A stretch of DNA of 64,000 nucleotides from Symbiodinium sp. CCMP2592 (taxonomy: Eukaryota > Sar > Dinophyceae > Suessiales > Symbiodiniaceae). Shown here one piece after another: positions 22,228 through 33,724 of the stretch. The position numbers and the translations under genes are program-made. The notes beneath the pieces were generated by a model. It searched no databases, was not told the origin of the DNA, and worked only from the letters and a program-made list of their open reading frames with translations. Numbering within the stretch: the stretch's first letter is position 1; each line of letters begins with the position of its first letter. The stretch covers positions 1,045,001 to 1,109,000 of the forward strand of contig CAJNDT010006136.1 of NCBI GenBank assembly GCA_905221615.1, read 5' to 3'.

Positions 22228-22329
22228 CGGAAATCATAATAGGGAGCACGAAAAAAGCCAAGTAAACCCTGAACAACCCAAAACAATTAACCCCTAGACC
22301 CTTGTGGATCCTGTCTGTCTTAGTCGGAG

Positions 22330-22929
22330 GAGCAGCAGCAGAAACAGAGACAATTTGGTCTGGAGCTAATGGAAGCCGCAGTCGCAAGATATGAAGTTGG
22401 CGCACCGTCGAGTGCTGATCGAGTGCCACCAACGGTTGAGCCCACGGATAGTTGTGAGACAGAAACCAAAACCTTTGCTCTCACCCCTGACGGGGAAGAT
22501 GCCTTCGGCAGCAGTGTCGATGTGGGTTATATGGCTTCGCTTTTAGACTATCACAAGGCTCCCGTGGAGGTGCAGTTAGGCCTGGACGCCGCGATGAAAA
22601 CCGAGTGGCAGAAATACACCGAGTTTAATGCGGTGGTCCCTTGCACAGACTTGCCCTGCGTTTGGACGGCCTCCTGCAGTGGTGGCACGTCTGGTACGAA
22701 CAGCACCACCCGAGAGGCGACTTCTCGCCTTACCGCGGCTATTGCGTGCTGTTATGCAGTTGCAGGAAAATGCGGCCTCGCTGGGAGAACTCGGCCCTGC
22801 TTCCTTGCCGCAGATGTCTTTCTGCTTACTAGCCAAAGGATGCGGAATCCCTTGCATGCCTTGAGCGTCTTTGCCAGGTGGAGGACGACGATGGAGTTGA
22901 TGCAATCAAAACCGGAAAGCCAGATATGA
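22330..22929 (+). CDS. coding-like island, possible retroelement polyprotein fragment
   Basis: The frame is open from after a TAG at 22320, through ATG 22369, to a stop after 22926 (about 186 codons from the ATG). The first 95 codons look most protein-like, with acidic/polar content and the segment DVGYMASLLDYHKAPVEVQL then AAMKTEWQKYTEFNAVVP. A Trp-plus-acidic motif of this kind precedes the reverse transcriptase in copia-type polyproteins, so a decayed copia fragment is possible, but no catalytic motif is present. The downstream half is Cys/Thr-rich and may be out of frame. It is not adjacent to other genes; PalM follows at 22973. Confidence 0.35.
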   Translation, partial: EQQQKQRQFGLELMEAAVARYEVGAPSSADRVPPTVEPTDSCETETKTFALTPDGEDAFGSSVDVGYMASLLDYHKAPVEVQLGLDAAMKTEWQKYTEFNAVVPCTDLPCVWTASCSGGTSGTNSTTREATSRLTAAIACCYAVAGKCGLAGRTRPCFLAADVFLLTSQRMRNPLHALSVFARWRTTMELMQSKPESQI

Positions 22930-22972
22930 TGCTGGATCTGTTGATGAAGTGAATGTGAAGGCGCACAATATA

Positions 22973-23066
22973 GGGGCCTGAATGGTTACCCATACTAATT
23001 GGGGGTTCCTTATCATAATTATTGTATAGTTTTCCCTCCAAACCCTATTCGAATTATTAAGGCCCC
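22973..23066. repeat. PalM palindrome with TA duplication
   Basis: GGGGCCTGAATGGTTACCCA to CGAATTATTAAGGCCCC with TA on both sides. Confidence 0.85.
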
Positions 23067-23453
23067 TACATCGCCGGAAGCCAGAGCTACCTCACTGTGA
23101 TCGCAGAGTATGAAGCTTGGATCATACGCTAAGACGCCTGAGCTTCTGTGTCCCTGAATTCCGCAGCACCGACTCGAAGACGTTGATTCGCCTCATGTAG
23201 GCCGCAGGCCCTAACTTGGGCCTCAATACTTAAAGCACGGCTTTCGGGGTATATTCTCGTAGATCTATTTTCAGGAACCGTAGAGCGCCCTGGATGAAAG
23301 CTGACTCGAAACACAATGCCAAATTCCTAACCCAGAACCGGGGACTGCACAGGTTTTCAGTTGTTGAGTCTCCGCAAAAACCCGAAACCCCAATAAACCG
23401 ACAACCCGGAACCGTAAACCTTGATCTCTACACCCTTAATCCTATAAGCCCTA

Positions 23454-23563
23454 CTTGGACGTTCATGGGTCGTAACAGGGTTATGAGATACATATAAACC
23501 ATATCAAGGGACTGATAGCCCCACTTATGATAACTTATAACTATATACCCATGAACCTCCAAG
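23454..23563. repeat. PalA palindrome with TA duplication
   Basis: CTTGGACGTTCATGGG to CCCATGAACCTCCAAG; TA on both sides. Confidence 0.8.
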
Positions 23564-23565
23564 TA

Positions 23566-23660
23566 CAAACCCTAACCCCCCAAACCCTAAACTCCTAAAC
23601 CCGAAGCCCCTAAATTCTAAAGCCTAAACCCTAAACTCTAAACCCTAAACCCTGAACCCA
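23566..23660. repeat. telomere-like array, CCCTAAA orientation
   Basis: Degenerate CCCTAAA and CCCCTAAA units directly after PalA. Confidence 0.85.
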
Positions 23661-23820
23661 AGTACAAGCCCTGAACCAGGAAAACGTCTGAGTTTGAACC
23701 CTGCCGGTTGAATAACCCCCCAGGCACTCTGCGAAGATCAACAAGGCAAGACGATTCAGGGAAGCTTTTGGGGTGAGAGGTCCGATGTTTCGATTGCGAG
23801 ATTTTAGGGCTTGGCTACTT

Positions 23821-23889
23821 TACCCAAGTACCTATATAGGGACTACATTACGGCCAAAGTATATACTATGAGTACTTGGAACCTTAGGG
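23821..23889. repeat. PalD palindrome, 5'-truncated
   Basis: Contains CCAAGTACCTATATAGGGAC and GGCCAAAGTATATACTATGA, ending GGAACCTTAGGG; the left arm is missing. Confidence 0.65.
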
Positions 23890-24240
23890 TTAGGTCCTTA
23901 TATCGAGCCGGCAAACCGGGCGGGTTTCAGAGCAGAGGGTCTCTACTGGACTTGCCGCTTGTTTATGCCCAACGGACACTGACTTAGTCTTGGAGCCACC
24001 CCACCACAGACAATCGCACCTCTCCCGCAAGTCACGTTCTGGAGCTCTCGAAGTTAAGCTTCCCTGCGCAAGGGCTGACGGGTGCACTGTACACGCTGAA
24101 GCACATTGACCTGAACACCAAACGAGGGTCCAACTACCCATGTATGTGTCAAAGTTTTTGCTATATGGGTGCATGATGCATGGACGCTTAGGGGTATTTC
24201 CCGAATTTACTTATTGGCTTTTGTCTTTGTTGCTTTCTTG

Positions 24241-24243
<3 letters not shown>

Positions 24244-24271
<28 letters not shown>
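24244..24271. repeat. CT microsatellite
   Basis: About 28 bases of CT. Confidence 0.85.
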
Positions 24272-24356
24272 AGGTTTGCTTTAACGTACCCAAAACCCGG
24301 AATCGATTCAACACCCAAAGAGAGACCAATGCATTTTTCAAGACAACCTAAGACCT

Positions 24357-24465
24357 AGAGTAGGCCCGTCTTCCCTTTTTCTAGGGTTCAGGTTCCCTTA
24401 TAAGCCCCTTTGAAACCAAAAAGGGCACCCTTTTCATTCCTACTGTAGGTTACTCTTGGGTCTAG
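24357..24465. repeat. PalV palindrome
   Basis: AGAGTAGGCCCGTCTTCCC to TAGGTTACTCTT; inner arms CCCTTTTTCTAGGG and AAAAAGGGCACCC. Confidence 0.6.
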
Positions 24466-25479
24466 CAGAGGCCTCGTGACCTCGGGGGAACCTTCTCGGT
24501 CCAAGTCCCCTTGGTAGGCCCGGCTTCCCCCCAAATTCCCTAAACCCCCGAAGCCCTAAACCCTATATAAGCCCTAAGCCTACCTAGGCCTCCCAACTAG
24601 CCTATATTCACTAAATATCCACGATGAAGGACCATATTAATGGGCACCCTAAACCCTAAACCCTAAACCTTGGGGGGGTTCCTGATAGGCTTAAACCCCC
24701 AACCAAAGACCTCAGTCGTCCTTGCGGGGGTGTCGCGAAGGTTCCCGACAGCTAGCACTCTCGTCCTCGACCGTAGCGCACCCCCGCTGCCGGCGTCAGA
24801 GAGGCAGGAATTGCGACTCATTTTGTCAGGGTTAAGGTTAAGGATTTCGGGTTGAGGGCTGAAGGGTGAAATGGTGTCGGGTCAAAGGCCTCAGGGTTGG
24901 GGTTTGGGTATTCATGGTTGCCGTACGAGAAGTGGCTTCCATTGACACATTCTTACTTGCGTTACTTGGATTCCCACGCATAGTACTTTGCTACTGCTGC
25001 GACCTCTGCTGCATTATGTGTAGTTTTGTTTTGTTGATAACCCCCGCTGCCGTTTGGAAGTCAACGTTTAAGAATGTGTATGGAGATGCATCCCAGAAGA
25101 GTCCGTACACAGGTCCAGGATAAATCTTTATTTGGGCTTGCAAGCTAAGGCAGTAATCCGCCAAGCACTCGTGAAGTGCCCAGCACAGCCCCTTCAAGTC
25201 ACCGAAAGCTTCCCGCATCCTTGTGAGCCAGCCAGATCCCAGCACAGATCCCAGCATAGAAAGCAAGGTGCAGAACGAAGCAACAGCTGAAACTGTTCGG
25301 AATTGCTCAACACGGTTGCTCAAAACTTTTCGACAACCATACCCTTAACAAGTTTTTCTATACGCCCAAACCCTCAACCCACAAATTCGCGAACCCAAAT
25401 CCCAAAGCTTGTCGAGGCTGACCATCTCTGCACCCAACGACCGGCCTCCCAGCGACGCAGGGAGCAGGACCGACTTTTG

Positions 25480-25760
25480 GGGGGTTTGGGGATGTTTGGG
25501 GGTTTAGGGTTTAGGGGATCTAGAATTTTTTGGGGGGGGTTAGGGTTCAGGGGATTTAAAACGTGGGGGGTTTAGGGTTTAGGGGATCTAGAATTTGGGG
25601 GGGGGGGGGGGGGGGTTAGGGTTTAGGTGATTTAGAATTTGGGGGTGTAGGGCTTAGGAGATTTAGAATTTGGGGGGTTTAGGGTTCAGGGGATTTAGAA
25701 TGTGGTGGTTCAGGGTTTAGACGATTTAGAATCTTGAAGGTGTAGGGTTTAGGGTTTTTG
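25480..25760. repeat. G-rich tandem repeat with telomere-like words
   Basis: GGGGATCTAGAATTTGGGG-like units recur seven times at intervals of about 31-44 bases between TTTAGGG words, including a 19-G run at 25597-25615. Confidence 0.8.
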
Positions 25761-26413
25761 GGACTTCGGCATAAAGGCTGTGATTGAAGTTTGGGGGTTA
25801 TTGAAGAAATACAGAAGGTTTTGGGCGCAGGCCCGCAAACCTTTTTTACTAAGCTGGAGCTTCTCTGGCCGGAGCCACTTTTGAAGAGGATCCTCGTCAT
25901 GTCTTGTTATTTTCACGTATTTGGGGTCTTTCCCTGAACATGTGGGAGCAGAGGCGTTTCCACCCTCCAAGTTTTGCCATGTGCAGATTAGGCCCAAGGT
26001 TTAGGGTTCAGGTCCAATCAGGGTTATATGCCCTATGGAGCCATAATGCCGCAAGGGTACCCAACATTCCTTGCTGACGAGACAGGCGTGTCCTTACATG
26101 ATCACCCTAAACCCCTAAACCCTAAACCGTGGCTCTGCGCACATTGCGCTGGAAGCTCCTTGGAGAATGGCATGTTGTCGCATGACTTTCATTCCTGGCC
26201 CAGAAAGCTCTAGCCTTGGTTTCAAAAGGCTACTTTGGGGCCTCTGGGTGGGGTTTAGGGTTTAGGGTTCAGAAACAAGTTTGCCAGAAACTCCAAAACC
26301 CTAAGTTAAAGGAAAGTCCTCAATTAAGTGATGTTGGGGTTCCAGCCTTGCCTTCGAAAGACCGCCAAAATCCTGAGCACATTAAATCATAGTAGGGTTC
26401 GTATTACAACTTA

Positions 26414-26522
26414 CCTATAGTTTCCATTGTAGTTCCTTTTTTGGTTAACCAGTTTTATGGTTAGGACCCTACCATAGAGTTTTTGGTTAGCCAAATCCAG
26501 GAATTACAATGGAGACTATAGG
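26414..26522. repeat. PalN palindrome with TA duplication
   Basis: CCTATAGTTTCCATTGTAGT to ACAATGGAGACTATAGG with TA on both sides. Confidence 0.85.
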
Positions 26523-26724
26523 TAATAGGGTTCGTAGTTTAACTTAAGGGATATTCCAGCCTTAGCCTTTTGACAATAAACCCCTACAATTTCCAACAGC
26601 CCTAAACCCCCAAACCCGTAGAGGATCTCATAAAGGCCTAAGCCCTACCCTACCTTAACCCCGAACAACCTACGTTTGTAAGGACATATGTAAGGAAATC
26701 ATAGTAAGGAACCCTTAAAGCATC

Positions 26725-27117
26725 AACCCTAAACCCTAAACCCAAAACCTTAAATCCTAAACCCTAAACCCAAAACCCTAAACCCAAAACCTTAAATCCT
26801 AAACCCTAAACCCTAAACCCTAAACCCTGAACCCAAAGCCCTAAACCCTAAACCCAAAGCCCTAAACCCAAAACCCAAAACCCTGAACCCTGAACCCTAA
26901 ACCAAAAACCCTAAACCCTAAACCCTAAACCCTAAACCCTGAACCCTAAACCCAAAACCCAGAACCCTAAACCCTGAACCCAAAACCCTAAACCCTAAAC
27001 CCAAAACCCAAAACCCTAAACCCTGAACCCAAAACCCTAAACCCTAAGCCCTAAGCCCTAAACCCTGAACCCAAAGCCCTAAACCCTGAACCCCAAACCC
27101 ATAAACCCTGAACCCCC
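26725..27117. repeat. telomere-like array, CCCTAAA orientation, about 390 bp
   Basis: Longest CCCTAAA-type array in the window, mixed with CCCAAAA, CCCTGAA and CCCAAAG variants. Confidence 0.9.
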
Positions 27118-27262
27118 AGAGCCTTGGTTTCGAAAGGCGGTCGAACGCCAGCAAGGCGTCGAGCAGGCGCTCCCAGGGCTCGAAGGCACGAGGGTCATGC
27201 CGGGATAATCCTAGGGGTTGAGGGCTTTTAGTGTTTTCTTAGGGCTTTTAGTGTTTTCTTAC

Positions 27263-27353
27263 GGGTACTTAGAAATATTTTGTTAATTTTTTGGTTAAAA
27301 TAATTCCTAAGAAACAGCTAAAGTTATACATTTTGCTAGGGTTCTAAGTTCAG
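27263..27353. repeat. PalO element
   Basis: GGGTACTTAGAAATATTTTG to GCTAGGGTTCTAAGTTCAG. Four copies occur in the window; only the outer ACTTAGAA/TTCTAAGT ends are inverted. Confidence 0.8.
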
Positions 27354-27949
27354 GAAAGGTAATCCTAGGGTTTTAGGGCTTTTTAGTGTTTTAGGGTTTG
27401 AGGGCTTAGGGTTTAATTAGAACTTGGGGTTTAGGGTTTCTAGGATTTGGATTTTGGGGTTTAGGGCTTAGGGTTTTCAATTTGGGGGTTAGGGTTTGGG
27501 GTAGTAGCAGGGAGACCCTTTTTCGGGGAGCCTGCTTGGCCCTACTTCTGGCTCTCTTAAAAGGGGCCTTCTTGTGATGGTCTATATTTCCAAGGGTCCC
27601 ATAATCCTAACTCCCAATCCTAGCTTCCTGGGATGCTTGCTGCTGCCTGCCATGTTTATGCTTGTTTTGAGAGGGTTTGGAGGTCAGGATTCAGAGTGTG
27701 GGTGTCAGCTAGGTTCCTGAGCAGTAACGTGTTACTAGTTTTCTTTTTGGGTTCCCTTAGTAAAACCAAACAGTAGGAAAGAGGTTGTCCTTATGATGAA
27801 GGTGCCATTCAGGAACCCAGAATCCCTTTCGCCTCAGGGTAGCACGAGGGGGTTTTTATACGGGTTCTGCATAAGGATACTACAAGTGTTCTTTATATAA
27901 GGGTTCAATATAGGTGTAGTCAAAGCGTTTAGGAACGAGGTTCTAGGGT
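27354..27949. other. spacer with G-strand telomere-like words
   Basis: TTTAGGG-like words at 27360-27500, then mixed sequence without a recognised gene. Confidence 0.45.
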
Positions 27950-28063
27950 CCATGCCCCCATAATGTATGTACTTTGGCCTTCAAAGTACCTATATAGAGA
28001 CTACGTTATCACGGCCTAAGCATGTACTATACTAATTATGCAGGTATATACATGGAGCCTTAG
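27950..28063. repeat. PalD palindrome, diverged
   Basis: Left half ATGTACTTTGGCCTTCAAAGTA and right half TACATGGAGCCTTA match PalD; the left terminus is degraded. Confidence 0.6.
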
Positions 28064-28111
28064 CCAATACAGGCGCCAGCATTTGCTGTCTCTTCTCTAG
28101 GCTGTTAGTTC

Positions 28112-28252
28112 TTTGGCCTTAAAGCAGTCCCTATATAAGTACTTTGGGGGCCAAAGTACATACGATTTGGGCACATGCACCCTTAAACCCTATATCCTAA
28201 ACCCTTATAGGAACCCTTAAAGGAACCCCTATATGGGTACCCTGGGACCCTT
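28112..28252. repeat. PalD composite with cassette and repeated arm
   Basis: A partial PalD ends GGGCACATGCACCCTTA near 28184. It is followed by CCCTATATCCTAAACCC and ATAGGAACCCTTAAAGGAAC, and then by a repeated PalD end GGGTACCCTGGGACCCTTAG. Confidence 0.6.
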
Positions 28253-28919
28253 AGGGGGAGAAGCCAGGGTTTGTTGGTTGTCACCCTAATGCAGACCCTT
28301 GATCGATAAGGGCTTGAATGCTATAGGGGCCTTCGGCGGCCTTAGTAATTAGAACACGGTTTTCGAGGGTAGGGTATGCTTTACGTATACTTTACGTATA
28401 CTACAGGAGCCCTCAGGAATTGTGTCGCTAGTTTATTTGGTTTCTGTTTTGTGCAACCCCCTGCTCTCGCTCCGCACCGAAAGAAAACCAGCAAGAAAGT
28501 TCAGGATTGCTGGCAGCGTGTTATTCCAGGATTGTCTCAAGCTTTCTAGGAGGCTTGTTAGAGGTCTTGACGTCCGTTACCCTTATGTAACCCTAGACCC
28601 TAACATTATAGTGTTGTGATGAGTTTTGCCTTGTATACCCCAAGCCCCAAACGTGCCAGCCCAGGGCCTTCGACAAGAAGAGGCAAAAATCATCTTCAAA
28701 CCCCAAAGTTCAAGGATCGCCAAAACCGACCGCCAAGGGCGCATACTCCATATTTTGACGAGTACTTGCATCCCTTATGCTTTAAGACATGGCTTGTTCA
28801 CCGTCAAGCGCCCGTCTTCTTTTGGCATGCTTCCAAGTCAGCTGGCCGAACCCCGTTCTGAGTATTGGTGTTTTTGCAGAAGGCTTACGAAACTTCACTC
28901 ATTTAGTCTAACCATATAG

Positions 28920-28950
28920 GCCACTATATATAATACATAAGGCCAAAAAC

Positions 28951-28981
<31 letters not shown>

Positions 28982-29066
28982 GATGTATGTATACACATAG
29001 TGTAATATAATATAACATAATATGTATAGAATACTATATTATAATATATTATATACTATACATATG
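28920..29066. repeat. AT-rich microsatellite region
   Basis: AT repeat at 28951-28978 followed by ATA-rich sequence. Confidence 0.8.
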
Positions 29067-29239
29067 CTCTAGGAACCCCAGTCTGACCATTAAGGCTGCC
29101 CGTGTTTGAAGACCGAAGACCCTAATCCCGAAACTTAAACCCTAAGCCCTCAACCTAATCAAACGCCAAAATCTCCTGAAACCTGAGCGCTATAAACCCT
29201 CAACCCTCAACAAGACTAGGCGCCTTAACAAGTTCCTAT

Positions 29240-29310
29240 ACCATTATGGCGGCTCTTGATTATAATGATAGTATAGCCCAAGCCCTATTCTAGTTATTTA
29301 GGCCCCCTAT
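29240..29310. repeat. PalM palindrome, degraded
   Basis: The right half CCCTATTCTAGTTATTTAGG matches PalM; the left half is weak. Confidence 0.45.
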
Positions 29311-29328
29311 ATTAGTCCGCTTTGTTTT

Positions 29329-29437
29329 CCCTAAGGCTCCATGTATCCATATAGTAGGTACTTAGGCCTTAAAGTACCTATATAGGGACCCCTTTAAGGC
29401 CTAAGTAGCTACTATATGAGAACATGGAGCCTTTGGG
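29329..29437. repeat. PalD palindrome with 3-bp duplication TTT
   Basis: CCCTAAGGCTCCATGTATCC to AACATGGAGCCTTTGGG; TTT at 29326-29328 and 29438-29440. Confidence 0.85.
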
Positions 29438-29543
29438 TTTGAGACTCGCAGAGGTGTCCCGAGCCAGCTCCCAACCCAGCTGGGCCCGACGGACCGCGTC
29501 TCAGCAGAGGCCTTTGGACAAGAGCCGGTCGTGGGATTTAACA

Positions 29544-29650
29544 GGTTTAGGGGTTTAGGGTTAAGGGTTTAGGGTTTAGGGGTTTAGGGTTTAGGGGTTT
29601 AGGGTTTAGGGGTTTAGGGTTTAGGGGTTTAGGGTTTAGGGTGTAGTGGT
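29544..29650. repeat. telomere-like array, TTTAGGG orientation
   Basis: Alternating TTTAGGG and TTTAGGGG units, fairly regular. Confidence 0.9.
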
Positions 29651-30022
29651 TCAGGGTTCAGGGTGTGTAGAGTATATACTGTACGGCTCAAGGTAAACAG
29701 GGACATGATCCCCCTTGCCGTAAATGGTATTATAGTCGGGAGCCTGATGTCAAGGCTTGTTTTGGGACATGAGCCGCTTCCCCCGAGGTTCCTGCGCGTC
29801 CTTCGTGGACCCGGAAACACCCCAACATGAATTCGAGACAACCTCAAACTGTTTCAATCGTTGAGTCGATTTCTGAAAGCACCATAAACCCTTCACCCCT
29901 ATCATGAACATGTATAAATTCTCTATATGGATACGCCTGATGGAAGCCCTTATTGCATTATTGCAGTAACCCCTTACAGACTTCTGCAGCAGCCCGATTA
30001 CATACCGCCGAACACTGCGCTA

Positions 30023-30136
30023 CCCAGAGACTCCAATATCCCTTCATTAAGGAACATGCCTTAAAAAATAGTAATTAGGATCCCTAATATGACTTAAGGG
30101 CTATTCCTTGACTAAGGGAGATTGGAGTCTCTGCGG
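30023..30136. repeat. PalC palindrome with 2-bp duplication TA
   Basis: CCCAGAGACTCCAATATCCC to GATTGGAGTCTCTGCGG, TA on both sides. Confidence 0.8.
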
Positions 30137-30299
30137 TACCGGGCAGGGCTCAGAGTTGGAATTTCGACGCGCTGCCTTTCTACGAAAGGCAGGGATGCTC
30201 CCAAAGTACCGAAAAGGGTTCGCTTAAAGGGTTCCCTCAAGGGTCCCTTCAAGGATTTCTACGAGGGTACTATACCAGGGTTTGGGGTGTCAGGATCCT

Positions 30300-30397
30300 G
30301 AGTAGCTATATAGTAGAACGTAGGTTTTCTATATTCGGATTTACTATAATGGTTTGGGAAAGTATCCCCCACAACTGAGCCTAGGGGCCATTGGGGG
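30300..30397. repeat. PalH palindrome, diverged, preceded by a cassette-like stretch
   Basis: TAGTAGAACGTAGGTTTTCT to GCCTAGGGGCCATTGGGG matches PalH. Upstream (30197-30280) CCCAAAGTACC, TTAAAGGGTTCC and CCCTTCAAGGATTTC may be another arm-plus-cassette. Confidence 0.5.
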
Positions 30398-30837
30398 ATG
30401 TACCTAGACGCTATAGTTGCATCTGATAGCTTGTTTTGGGTAGCCGACATGATGGTTGGGATCTGATAATCAGAAGATAGGCTATAAGTATATGTATATC
30501 AAAAACTGTACTACATTCCTGGGCCTAGGTAGGGTGGAGCGGTATAATGATGACGATCTATTCGGATTGCATTACGGGTCAAGGGGTTGGCGTTGTTGCG
30601 TTTGGGATCTTCAGGTTTGGTGTTCAAAGGTTGCTGGGTGTAGGATTCTGGGGGGAGGGCTTCACAGAGATCCGGTTCACTGTGCTAATCTTGCGGAGTT
30701 TCAATGTGAAGGAATTTCCCGGCGGATGAAACCCGAAACCCTTACCCTAGTGCAGACTTTGAGGCGCCTTTCGGCCTGGGTATAGATTTTGTCATATCTT
30801 CTACAATCGGATGATACACTTCATGGAGTTTAGGGCT

Positions 30838-31015
30838 AGAACCCTAAACCCTAAACCTAGACCCTAAACCGCTTGCGCTGTTGAGAGTACACGTTCGAGG
30901 GTGTGCTGTCAACACGAAGTCGGTATGCAGCGCCAGCGGTCTGGAGCTGCAGTTAAACCCAAAGACCCTAACTCCTAAACCCTAAAGCCCGTAACCCTAA
31001 ACCCGACATCCTAGC
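30838..31015. repeat. telomere-like words, CCCTAAA orientation
   Basis: Two short clusters of CCCTAAA variants separated by unique sequence. Confidence 0.6.
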
Positions 31016-31167
31016 CAGGACCCCCCATGGGCCATTGAATGGAGCCCTTATGGCCCTTAATAGTGGGTATTTGTGGTGTATCAGAGTGTAGCTGGGAGTC
31101 CAGGCCTAAACTCGACATCCTAACTCCAAAAGCCTTGTCCCCCGTAAGCCCAACAGTCCATGGCTAT

Positions 31168-31270
31168 CTTCTGGTTGGCTCTTAGAACTTTAACTTTTGA
31201 GGTTTCCATATGAACCCATAATAAGGAGGCTAGAAGTTTAACTTTTAGGAGGGGTCCAGAAGTCAGCCAA
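31168..31270. repeat. PalP palindrome
   Basis: CTTCTGGTTGGCTCTTAGAA to CCAGAAGTCAGCCAA; inner arms ACTTTAACTTTT and AGTTTAACTTTTAGGAGG. Confidence 0.65.
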
Positions 31271-31327
31271 GTAACCAGGCCCAAACTCGCTTGATATAGA
31301 GATCCAGAGACTTGGCAGAAGCAATAC

Positions 31328-31426
31328 AGGGAACTCCAGAAAGTTGGAATATGGTTTCATGGTAGGATACCCTATAATTTACCATAGAAGGGTTAGGATA
31401 ATCATATTCCAACTTTCTGGCTTTTA
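31328..31426. repeat. PalG palindrome
   Basis: GGGAACTCCAGAAAGTTGGA to TTCCAACTTTCTGGCTTT. The outermost bases of the two ends differ in the same way in several copies. Confidence 0.8.
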
Positions 31427-31545
31427 CCTTACTCCATGATCCTGCCAGGAGCAATGCGACATACGGGAAGACCTGGCGCGATGCGGAGTCGCACTATGCG
31501 GTCAAGCCAGGTCCCCCTCTTGAACCTCTACCAAAACGGAAGCCC

Positions 31546-31687
31546 CCAAAAGTATGTAGAATAATGGCCTTTGAAAGGTGTTGGGCTATAATTTTACCTA
31601 CTTTGGGGGGGTCAAAAACCCACCAAAGTAGGTAGAATGATAGTCCAACACCTTTAAACCGCTAATATTCTACATACTTTTGGGGTC
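31546..31687. repeat. PalT long palindrome
   Basis: About 65-base arms: CCCCAAAAGTATGTAGAATA to TATTCTACATACTTTTGGGG, also TTGGGCTATAATTTTACC against GGTAGAATGATAGTCCAA. The loop is only a few bases (GGGGTCAAAAACCC). Confidence 0.85.
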
Positions 31688-31995
31688 CAGGTAGAACGGT
31701 TTCGGGTTCCGGGGTTTCGAGGGTTTAGCCTCAGAGTTCCAGGGAAAGGCTTTCGGTTTGGAAGTTTCGAGTTCTGGGATTCGTGGCTGCAGCTTAGGGC
31801 CCTGTGCCCGAATAAGTCCTGGGTTGCTCTTTGGGATAATTTTTAATTTCTCTTATTTCCTTATAAAGGGAACCTATTCAGAAATAATTTTCAAAAGGTT
31901 TAAAGCACAACCCAGAGTCTGTTGATACCGCGGCCTCTAGCAAAGGAGCTGCGGTGCCTAGAATCCATCCAGCGCTAGGGAGGAAGATCCAACAG

Positions 31996-31997
<2 letters not shown>

Positions 31998-32027
<30 letters not shown>

Positions 32028-32050
32028 GATTATCATCATATTCATCATCA
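31998..32050. repeat. ATC microsatellite
   Basis: ATC/ATG trinucleotides; the poly-Ile frame is an artefact. Confidence 0.85.
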
Positions 32051-32385
32051 CAATCATCCACATCGCTGCTACCGTCACTTCAACAATCGCAATCGTGCCC
32101 ATTGCCGCTGACAGCGACATGAACGCTCCAGATGCTGGTGATCATGGACAGTATGATGCCCATGCCTGTGATAGCTGTGATGGCAATAATCTGGAGGTCT
32201 GAGCAATTTCTTACAGTAAGCCCCTGTATTTCCGTGATAGTTCTACTCTTACTAAAACTACCAGTTACTATTGCTGTAACTCTTATTGTCGCAAGTCTCA
32301 TTGGCATTACTATCATTAATATTGCTATTATTCTGGGTCTTGCTGTAAAACAACACATCGTATTAGTAAATTAGTAAGGCCCCTG

Positions 32386-33458
32386 TATGATGCGGCACCG
32401 CTTCGCAACATTTGAGCTCCTGCCAGCTGGAAAATCAGAGTCTGGCTACGTAGACCCACAAGAGCCGGGCACTCAGGGGGTCTCGGTGTCTTGTTCTGGT
32501 TTAGGGTTTCAGTGTCTTAGGATATACGGGTTTAGGGCTTCAGGGTTTAACGGTCTTAGGATTTAGGGTTTTAGGATGGAAGGCTGCTTCTGATGAGCCC
32601 CTTTTAGGAGCTAGTCAATACTCGCAGGGTTCTGTGCGCAGGGCAGAGGCTTTATAGAGCGCTGGGCTGAGGGTTGTGTTGCGGGCTTATGACCTTAAGG
32701 TCATAAGGTTTCCTGATTACAACTTATACAAAAGTTGGGCTTCGATATACCCCAAAACTTTCTACTCGTGCAGGCCCTAAACTATGTGACACGGTGGCTT
32801 CCCCAGTAATTGGTTGCCGATGCAGAACCCTATTAGCTGGCTCGCTGCAGGCTCATAGCCACACTGACGCGTGCCGACTACTGATGGGCGGTTCGGCAGC
32901 GCTGGATGGTATCCTGAACGACGTCGAGTCTCTAGTGTCCTTTACTATCGAGGCTATCGAGGGTCACTAGAATTGCATGCACCTCGTCGCTCGAGGGTTT
33001 GCAATCGGGGTGTGATGGAGCACAGTATCCAGAACCAGAGGGACATCGTACGTTCACGAGCGTGCAACTGCCACATGTCCCAAACTCCTGAACTGGAAAC
33101 CCTGAAACCGGAAACAACGTCAACCTGAGACCCCAAAATTTGTAGACCCCATGCCCACATCTCCAAGGCCCTATAACCCTACAACCTTGCAGCCCGAAAA
33201 CCGTAAACGCGTTTCGAGCCCCCACCCTCGCCCCCACTGACAAACTCGCAGCAGCAGAGCCGAAACGCGGCTCCTGGATGCCATGCAGCAGCTGTCCTAG
33301 GGTGAAGGGTTTATCGACTGTTGAGGAGTTTTGGAGTTTGTCGTGAGTTGGGTCTTTATGTGCGAAACCACCTGATAAGGGGACTTTCGTGTTTCGAGGT
33401 TGACCAGCGTATGAAGAGAAGGCCTGGAGTCTGGAGTCTGAACCATGTGCTACACTAC
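32386..33458. other. spacer without recognised gene
   Basis: A few TTTAGGG-like words near 32500-32570; otherwise mixed unique sequence. A 32871-33128 open frame lacks clear coding character. Confidence 0.45.
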
Positions 33459-33461
33459 TTA

Positions 33462-33570
33462 CCCTAAGGGTCCAAAGGATACAATGATAAGGTACTCTGG
33501 TTACCGAAAGTAGCTATGTAGGTTAACATTTGGGAGAGTATATGATTATTATGTACTTGGACCCTTAGGG
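33462..33570. repeat. PalQ palindrome with 3-bp duplication TTA
   Basis: CCCTAAGGGTCCAAAGGATA to TACTTGGACCCTTAGGG with TTA at 33459-33461 and 33571-33573. Confidence 0.85.
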
Positions 33571-33724
33571 TTACTGTAGTTCGAAAACCTACATGCTCAG
33601 GGTTCCTTACAGCGCTAGGCTTTCTGGATTACACAACTAAGAACTCGGGTCGAGGCTTGAGGGTATGGGGAGTCAGCTGCGCGTATCCAAGCTGCGACGT
33701 GGAATCCGTGCATGTGTCACAGGT

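Noticed and set aside
26725-27117. Chromosome end
   Set aside because: The array is degenerate, internal and flanked by ordinary sequence; other arrays run in the opposite direction.
31878-32202. Poly-Ile and poly-Met open frames
   Set aside because: They arise from the ATC microsatellite.
32588-32620. Hammerhead ribozyme core (CTGATGAG)
   Set aside because: No downstream GAAA and no paired stems were found.
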